Positions 59,701 through 64,000 of a stretch of DNA of 64,000 nucleotides are shown here, piece after piece (within the stretch, counting starts at the first letter, position 1; every line of letters starts with the position of its first letter). The DNA comes from Hydractinia symbiolongicarpus (taxonomy: Eukaryota > Cnidaria > Hydrozoa > Anthoathecata > Hydractiniidae): NCBI RefSeq assembly GCF_029227915.1, contig NC_079876.1, forward strand, positions 26,259,828 to 26,323,827, read 5' to 3'. The notes below the pieces were generated by a model, which saw nothing but the letters and a program-made list of their open reading frames with translations, did no database searches and was not told where the DNA came from. The position numbers and the translations under genes were made by a program.

Positions 59701-62700
59701 CTCAGCCTACTATTAAAGAGATAATATTTGCTGATCTTGAGAAAGAGAGAGAAAGTAGAGGCCAGTCGTTGGAATACCCTGTTGATGAAGACATGATCCC
59801 AACGAACGTAAAAGAAGATGAAAAGTTACCAGATCCAGATTTTAGCGATGACAACGAATTACCAAACAAAGTTATCAATGAAACAGAAGTAATTTATGCT
59901 AACATGGATTTGAAAGAGACGCCAGAATCATCTCAGCCTACTATTAAAGAGATAATATTTGCTGATCTTGAGAAAGAGAGAGAAAATAGAGGCCAGTCGT
60001 TGGAATACCCTGTTGATGAAGACATAATACCAAGGAACGTAAAAGAAGATGAAAAATTACCAGATCCGGATTTTAGCGATGACAACGATATACCAAACAA
60101 AGATATCAATGAAACAGAAGTAATTTATGCTAACATGGATTTGAAAGAGACGCCAGAATCACCTCAGCCTACTATTAAAGAGATAATATTTGCTGATCTT
60201 GAGAAAGAGAGAGAAAATAGAGGCCAGTCGTTGGAATACCCTGTTGATGAAGACATAATACCAACGAACGTAAAAGAAGATGAAAAGTTACCAGATCCTG
60301 ATTTTAGCGATGAAAACAAATTACAAAACAAAGTTATCAATGAAACAGAAGTAATTTATGCTAACATGGATTTGAAAGAGACGCCAGAATCCTCTCAGCC
60401 TACTATTAAAGAGATAATTTTTGCTGATCTCGAGAAAGAGAGAGAAAATAGAGGCCAGTCGTTGCAATACCCTGTTGATGAAGACATAATACCAACGAAC
60501 GTAAAAGAAGATGAAAAGTTACCAGATCCGGATTTTAGCGATGACAACGATATACCAAACAAAGATATCAATGAAACAGAAGTAATTTATGCTAACATGG
60601 ATTTGAAAGAGACGCCAGAATCACCTCAGCCTACTATTAAAGAGATAATATTTGCTGATCTTGAGAAAGAGAGAGAAAATAGAGGCCAGTCGTTGCAATA
60701 CCCTGTTGATGAAGACATAATATCAACGAACGTAAAAGAAGATGAAAAGTTACCAGATCCAGATTTTAGCGATGAAAACAAATTACAAAACAAAGTTATC
60801 AATGAAACAGAAGTAATTTACGCTAGCATGGATTTGAAAGAGACGCCAGAATCACCTCAGCCTACTATTAAGGAGATAATTTTTGCTGATCTCGAGAAAG
60901 ACAGAGAAAATAGAGGCCAGTCGTTGGAATACCCTGTTGATGAAGACATAATACCAACGAACGTAAAAGAAGATGAAAAATTACCAGATCCGGATTTTAG
61001 CGCTAACAACGAAATCCCCGATACTCCAGAAACGACTGGAGAGTTTGTTAGTCACGTCATTGTTCCAGAAAATTCTCAACCAATTAAACCAGAACTTACA
61101 TACGAGGTTAAATTGGGAGATCACGAAGTACTTCATGCAAATCTTAATGAAACACCTAAATCACTTCCAAGAGTCGTGAAAATAACTCGAACTACTCAAC
61201 ATACTGTTACGAATGAGGATAGCATTCCCGTAGATGTCGATAATGCCTTGGACACGAAGTCGGAGCCAGAAGAAGTAGAAAATCTACCAAACATTGTATT
61301 CCCTGTAACTTTGAATGACAACGACATGCCTCAAGAAGACGACTCTTCTTCTGAAGAAGTAGTAGACATCACGCCAGTTAACGAAGGAGACGAAATACCT
61401 CATCCTTCTAATTACAATATTAAATTTTTGGATGAGGTTAAAGAAATTGTTAAAAGGGAGGAACACGAACAAAATATTCCATCTGATCAACCGTCTTTAT
61501 CGGAAGACGACAAACCGTCAACAGAACGTCAACCTCCATTGGTAACACATAATTTCACAATAATTTCACCTGTTGTTGTGCCTTTACCTGATGACAGACA
61601 CGAAGATCAAGATTTTATGCTAGTTTTCAAAGAAGATGATATCTCTCCGTCACCGGTGAATGAGGAAATCAATGAAGCTCAAGAACCCTTAGTTGAGAAG
61701 GAACCGGAGTTCCCCGATCCTCCCCACACAGAAGAAATTGTTAGTCACTTTGTGGTTCCCAAACATTTGGAACAAATTGAACCAGAAATCACGAAGGAGG
61801 AAAAATTGGGAGATCCCGAAGAAACTACTGTAAATTTCAATAAAAAATCTCAGCCACTCCCAAGAATTTTGAAAGTAACTCGAACTTCGCGACATACTGT
61901 TACGAGTGCAGATGGCCGAACTGTAGATAAAATTAGTGATGTTAATAGCGACTTGGAAGACGTGAAACCAAATCAAGAGTCAGAGGCAGAAGAAGAAGAT
62001 CGTTTACCTAACATTTTATTCCGCGTACCTTCAGAAATGTTGGAAGAAAATGACCGAACTGTAGATAAAATTAGTGATGTTGATAGTGACATGGAAGACG
62101 TGGACAAAAATCAAGAGTCAGAGGCAGAAGAAGACGATAGTCTACCTAATATTGTATTCCATGTATCAGATAGTCTTGAGCATAAAAACGTGCCTAAAAA
62201 AGACGATTATTCGCCCGAGGAAGAATTAGAATTCACGCTAGTTAACGAAACACCTCATCCTTCTACTTACAATATTAAATTTTTGCGTGAAGTTAAAGAA
62301 ATTGTAAAAAGAGAGGAACACGAAGAAAATATTCCATCTGATAAACCATATTCATCGGAAGAGGACGAACCGTCAACAGAACGTCAATCTCCATTTGTAA
62401 CACAAAGAATAGTCACACATGTTGTTATGCCTTCACCTGATGACAGACACCTAGATCAAGATGTAATGCCAGCCTTTGAAGAAGATAATGTCCCTTCATC
62501 ACCAGTGAATGAGGAAATTATTGAAACTCAAGAACCTTTAGTTGAAAAGGAACCGGAATTCTTCGTTGCGGCTGATACTACCAAAGAAATTGTTAGTCAC
62601 GTCGTGGGTCCCGAACATCTGGAACCAATTAAACCATTATTAACAATGGAGGAAAAATTGGGAGATCCCGAAGAAAATCACGTAAATGTCAATGAAAAAT

Positions 62701-64000
62701 TTCAACCACTTACAAGAATTGTGAAAGAAACTCAAACTGCTGGACATACCGTTACAAATGAAGATGACAGTCTTGCAAATGACGATAATGAGATGGAAGA
62801 CGTGGCACTAGGTGAGGTATCAGTTCCGGACCATCTGTCAAACATTGTATCTCCTGTAACTTCAGATCTGCTGGAAGGCAACAATATGCCTAAGGAAGAC
62901 GATTCTTCGTCCGAAGATAAAGTGGAAGTCAAACAAGGTAAAGAAAGAAACGAAACACCTCATCCTTCAAATTACAATATTAAATTTTTGCACGAGGTTA
63001 AAGAAATTGTTAAAAGAGAGGAATACGAACAAAACATTCCATCTGATAAACCGTATTCATCGGAAGAAGACGAACCATCAACAGAACGTCAATCTCCCAT
63101 GGTAACACAAAGAATAGTTACACAAGTTGTTATGCCTTCACCTGATGATAGAGACGAAGATCAAGATGTTATGCCAGTCTCTGAAAATGATGATGAATAT
63201 CCTTTACCAGTTGATGAGGAAATCGAAGAAGTTTACAAACCTGTGGTAGAGAAAGAACCGGAATTTTCCGATACGGATATGACCGAAAAACATGTTAGCC
63301 ACGTCGTGGGTCCTGACGATTTTGAACCAATTGAACCAGAATTCAGAGAGGAGGTAAAATTGGGGGATCCAGAAGAAATCCTTAAAAATTTCAATGAAAT
63401 ATCTAAACCACTTCCAAAAATTTTGAAAGTAAGTCGAACTACTCGAAATACCGTAACAACTGAAGATGGTAGACCAGTAGATAAAGTAAGTGGTGTTGAT
63501 AGTAACTTGGAAGACGTAAACACAAATCAAGTGCCAGAGCCAAAAGAAGAAGATCGTCTACCCAGTATTGTGTTCCGTGTACCCTCAGATGATTTGAGAG
63601 ACCACTCCATGCCTGAAGAGGGCAATTTTTCTTCGGAAGAAGAGGTAGAAGATAAATCAATTATCGCTGGCGACGAAGCACCTCATCCTTCTAATTACAA
63701 TATTACATTTTTGCATAAAGTCAAAGAAATTGTTAGGAACGAGGAGCACGAACAAACTATTCCTTCTGATCATCCGCGTTCATCGGAAGAGGACGAACCA
63801 TCAACAGACCACCAATCTCCGTTGGTAACACAAAGAATAGTCACGCATACTGTTACGCCTTCGCCTGCTGACAGGTACAAAGATCAGGATACAATGCCGG
63901 TTTCTGAAGATGATGATGAATCTCCATCAGAAGTTAATGAAGATATTGAGGAAGTTTACGAGCTTTTCGTGGAGAAGGAACCCGAAATTCCAAATACTCC
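29716..64000 (+). CDS. Giant acidic repeat protein, 22 exons traced, 3' end beyond window
   Basis: Exons: 29716-29740, 30380-30550, 32634-33147, 34519-34633, 34924-35101, 35191-36201, 36396-36515, 36909-37126, 37334-41699, 42825-42964, 43220-43304, 43534-45918, 46111-46335, 46420-46869, 47444-47622, 47775-48012, 52011-52180, 52332-52569, 53641-53768, 53876-54110, 54188-54249, 54324 onward. Every junction is GT-AG with matching phase (mostly phase 1). Exons 1-21 total 11253 nt, exactly 3751 codons; exon 22 stays open for at least 3225 more. Start: MAEGGYPT, ATG 22 nt after an acceptor at 29692-29693. Residues 1-236 (exons 1-3) have ordinary composition with aromatic residues and could fold. 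The rest is Glu/Asp/Ser-rich, Pro/Val-containing and built of tandem repeats with many casein-kinase-2-type S-x-x-E sites. No signal peptide or membrane segment is visible in the traced part. It recalls PEVK-like, Futsch/MAP1-like or giant-ankyrin tails in style only; I recognise no homologue. Confidence 0.85.
30151..30213. mobile_element. Short foldback element
   Basis: TTGGCCCCAGGGCATCTTGT (30151-30170) and CACAAGATGCCCTCGGGAAA (30195-30214) are inverted around a 24-bp centre. The CCCAGGGC core resembles the ends of the 110-bp MITE. Intron 1 of the giant gene. Confidence 0.55.
31052..31277. mobile_element. MITE-like inverted-repeat element
   Basis: Starts TTCCGCTCAAAAACGGATTG and ends in the imperfect complement GATCCGTTTTGCTTTTGAGT + GGAA. 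The centre has no coding sequence. No clear target duplication. Intron 2 of the giant gene. Confidence 0.55.
31962..32071 (-). mobile_element. 110-bp MITE, copy 2
   Basis: Same length and terminal sequence as 27734-27843, in inverted orientation: CAACCTCGTCTCCAGGGC at one end, GGGAACGAGGTTG at the other, and the shared interior TACGGAGTGACCAAGC. Intron 2 of the giant gene. Confidence 0.75.
32306..32372. repeat. Purine/pyrimidine inverted repeat (GAGACGAGACGAGAAGAC / GTCTTCTCGTCTCGTC)
   Basis: A purine-rich arm on the + strand turns at GACGTC and is followed by two pyrimidine-rich copies of CTTGTCTTCTCGT. It could form a hairpin. The CGTCTC words recall the repeats at 6289-6600. Intron 2 of the giant gene. 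Confidence 0.7.
33727..33812. mobile_element. Foldback element
   Basis: GTAATACC...AGAGCTCTTT and AAAGAGCTCTTGGAACGAGG...ATTAC are imperfect inverted repeats about 30 nt long. Short non-coding centre. Intron 3 of the giant gene (33148-34518), which otherwise shows nothing I can support. Confidence 0.5.
36672..36817. repeat. Direct tandem duplication of 73 bp
   Basis: GGTTTCGACCATGCTTCAAG starts at 36672 and again at 36745; the copies differ at only a few bases, so the event is recent. Intron 7 of the giant gene. Confidence 0.9.
38890..40690 (+). repeat. 120-aa (360-bp) tandem repeats inside exon 9
   Basis: The core EEIIVQDxEPVVESYPEPEP marks copies anchored at 38903, 39263, 39623, 39983 and 40343: exactly 360 bp each. 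A copy continues with DDLSSPSSSEDEEE, PKEEVQETSYETKVE, LDYVTVIEEVVIEEHET and SSSSSSEEEPEI, then EVTVIKKEE. Degenerate copies follow near 40640, 40979 and 41144. The frame is kept throughout, so selection holds both frame and length. Confidence 0.92.
41700..42824. other. Intron 9 of the giant gene, with a tRNA-like remnant
   Basis: At about 42147-42203 the + strand reads CACGGGAGTCGTCGTGTGTT then CGAATCTCATCTTGGTAAC and a T-run: a B box and 3' half of a tRNA-like sequence, without a matching 5' acceptor strand. Probably a SINE remnant. A GC-richer stretch at 41760-41850 looks repeat-derived. No exon. Confidence 0.4.
43534..45918 (+). other. Exon 12 of the giant gene (795 codons, non-periodic acidic segment)
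   Basis: A 2385-nt symmetric phase-1 exon. Unlike exons 9 and 22 it lacks an obvious tandem period. It is Glu/Asp/Ser/Val-rich, with a distinct less acidic stretch (about RFTTSFDVTVIKPNDPYTVS, then LKYVDVTSAPLQTQEV) and a Lys/Glu-rich end (DEEEHKEDEENKEDEETKED). The motif DDEEYIHVEFVEPVE near 44338 matches similar motifs in exons 6 and 9. Confidence 0.85.
48168..48912 (-). mobile_element. Helitron unit A (745 bp) of a tandem cluster
   Basis: Minus strand: starts TCTTATATAATAATACG at 48912 and ends with the hairpin GTGGATTTCTCCAC followed by GACTAG, with CTAG at 48171-48168. The + strand base at 48167 is A, as expected next to a Helitron 3' end. Adjacent to unit B with no spacer. Intron 16 of the giant gene. 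Confidence 0.82.
48913..51033 (-). mobile_element. Helitron unit B (2.1 kb) of the cluster
   Basis: Minus strand: starts TCTCTTATAATAATACGG at 51033 and ends with hairpin GTGGATTTTTCCAC and CTAG at 48916-48913. The AT-rich interior shows no Rep/helicase coding, so it is non-autonomous. It has many loose repeats with words like ACAAAATAT, perhaps captured or amplified sequence. Confidence 0.78.
51034..51760 (-). mobile_element. Helitron unit C (727 bp) of the cluster, with a second internal 5' end
   Basis: Minus strand: starts TCTCTTATAATAATACG at 51760 and ends with hairpin GTGGATTTCTCCAC and CTAG at 51037-51034. A further 5'-type end (TCTCTATAATAATACGGAG) lies at 51597, so the unit looks like a 163-bp 5' piece joined to a 564-bp element. 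It closely resembles unit A over most of its length. The base after it (51761) is T. Confidence 0.8.
52570..53640. other. Intron 18 of the giant gene (paralogue of intron 16)
   Basis: The first ~180 bp match the start of intron 16. At 52713-52748 it carries the uninterrupted site that in intron 16 is split by the Helitron cluster. The rest is AT-rich without features. Confidence 0.7.
55713..56945 (+). repeat. 70-aa (210-bp) tandem repeats in exon 22, six copies
   Basis: Anchored at 55713 (divergent), 55923, 56133, 56343, 56553 and 56763, exact 210-bp spacing. The consensus includes STVYKRVDGKPITFDFRYQS, SSEESPDEENKIFIQPIQAE and ELDSDKENDQEDEPNK. Inner copies are nearly identical at the DNA level, so unequal exchange is recent. 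Confidence 0.93.
58880..61015 (+). repeat. 77-aa (231-bp) tandem repeats in exon 22, ten copies
   Basis: The word GAAGATGAAAA recurs at 58896, 59121, 59352, 59583, 59814, 60045, 60276, 60507, 60738 and 60969: 225 bp once, then always 231 bp. The consensus includes EKLPDPDFSDDNKLQNKVIN, ETEVIYANMDLKETPESPQP, TIKEIIFADLEKERENRGQS and LEYPVDEDIIPTNVKED. Middle copies are almost identical in DNA. Confidence 0.95.
61020..64000 (+). repeat. Long (~235-285 aa) diverged repeats at the end of exon 22, about four copies
   Basis: The motif HPSNYNIKFLDEVKEIVKRE occurs at about 61400, 62250, 62960 and 63680. Each copy also has LPRVVKITRTTxHTVTxED, SSEEDEPSTERQSPxVTQRI, VMPSPDDRHEDQD and LVEKEPEF. Copies have diverged far more than the 77-aa units and vary in length, so this array is older. 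It runs past the window end. Confidence 0.85.

Noticed and set aside
1-64000. CRISPR array, operon or bacterial elements
   Set aside because: The many regular repeats are tandem minisatellites and transposons without spacers; spliced genes show a eukaryotic nuclear genome.

Overview
The window is AT-rich, intron-rich animal DNA. Short coding exons are split by GT-AG introns packed with minisatellites, MITEs, tRNA-derived SINEs and Helitrons. The two recognisable proteins are clearly metazoan, and the overall look fits a cnidarian, probably a hydrozoan; that placement is inference. All well-supported genes lie on the + strand. Exon chains were built by hand from splice-site consensus, reading frame and intron phase.

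Layout. At 1-110 is the likely C-terminal exon of an upstream gene. At 238-769 is a 144-bp tandem repeat, and at 3264-3792 a pogo-like MITE. At 3852-4450 is a small three-exon gene for a 125-aa protein with two copies of one ~38-aa module, one per exon, and an RGG-rich tail. At 4865-5640 is a head-to-tail array of ~125-bp Helitrons, followed by pyrimidine-rich and 42-bp repeats and two orphan candidate terminal exons (6671-6748, 7776-7880). At 9178-11079 is FAM32A (4 exons, 117 aa). At 12136-26624 is REXO1 (15 exons, 924 aa). The stretch 26625-29693 is intergenic with repeats. From 29716 to the window end runs one giant gene (22 exons traced, still open): at least 6976 residues of acidic, Ser/Glu-rich, repeat-built protein that I cannot assign to a family.

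How the genes relate. FAM32A is a known exon-ligation factor of the spliceosome. REXO1 is a DEDDh 3'-5' RNA exonuclease. Their adjacency may be accidental. The giant gene has a ~236-residue N-terminal region that may fold, then long arrays with fixed periods: 120 aa (exon 9), a triplicated exon pair (exons 15-20), 70 aa and 77 aa, then ~235-285 aa (exon 22). It looks like a disordered scaffold, cytoskeletal or matrix-type protein, but its function is unknown.

Most notable. (1) The giant gene. (2) A ~3.6-kb Helitron cluster in one of its duplicated introns, for which the paralogous intron keeps the empty site, fixing the insertion point to the base between A and T. (3) The small duplicated-module/RGG gene. 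(4) A splice acceptor 17-23 nt upstream of the start codon in all four genes, compatible with spliced-leader trans-splicing.
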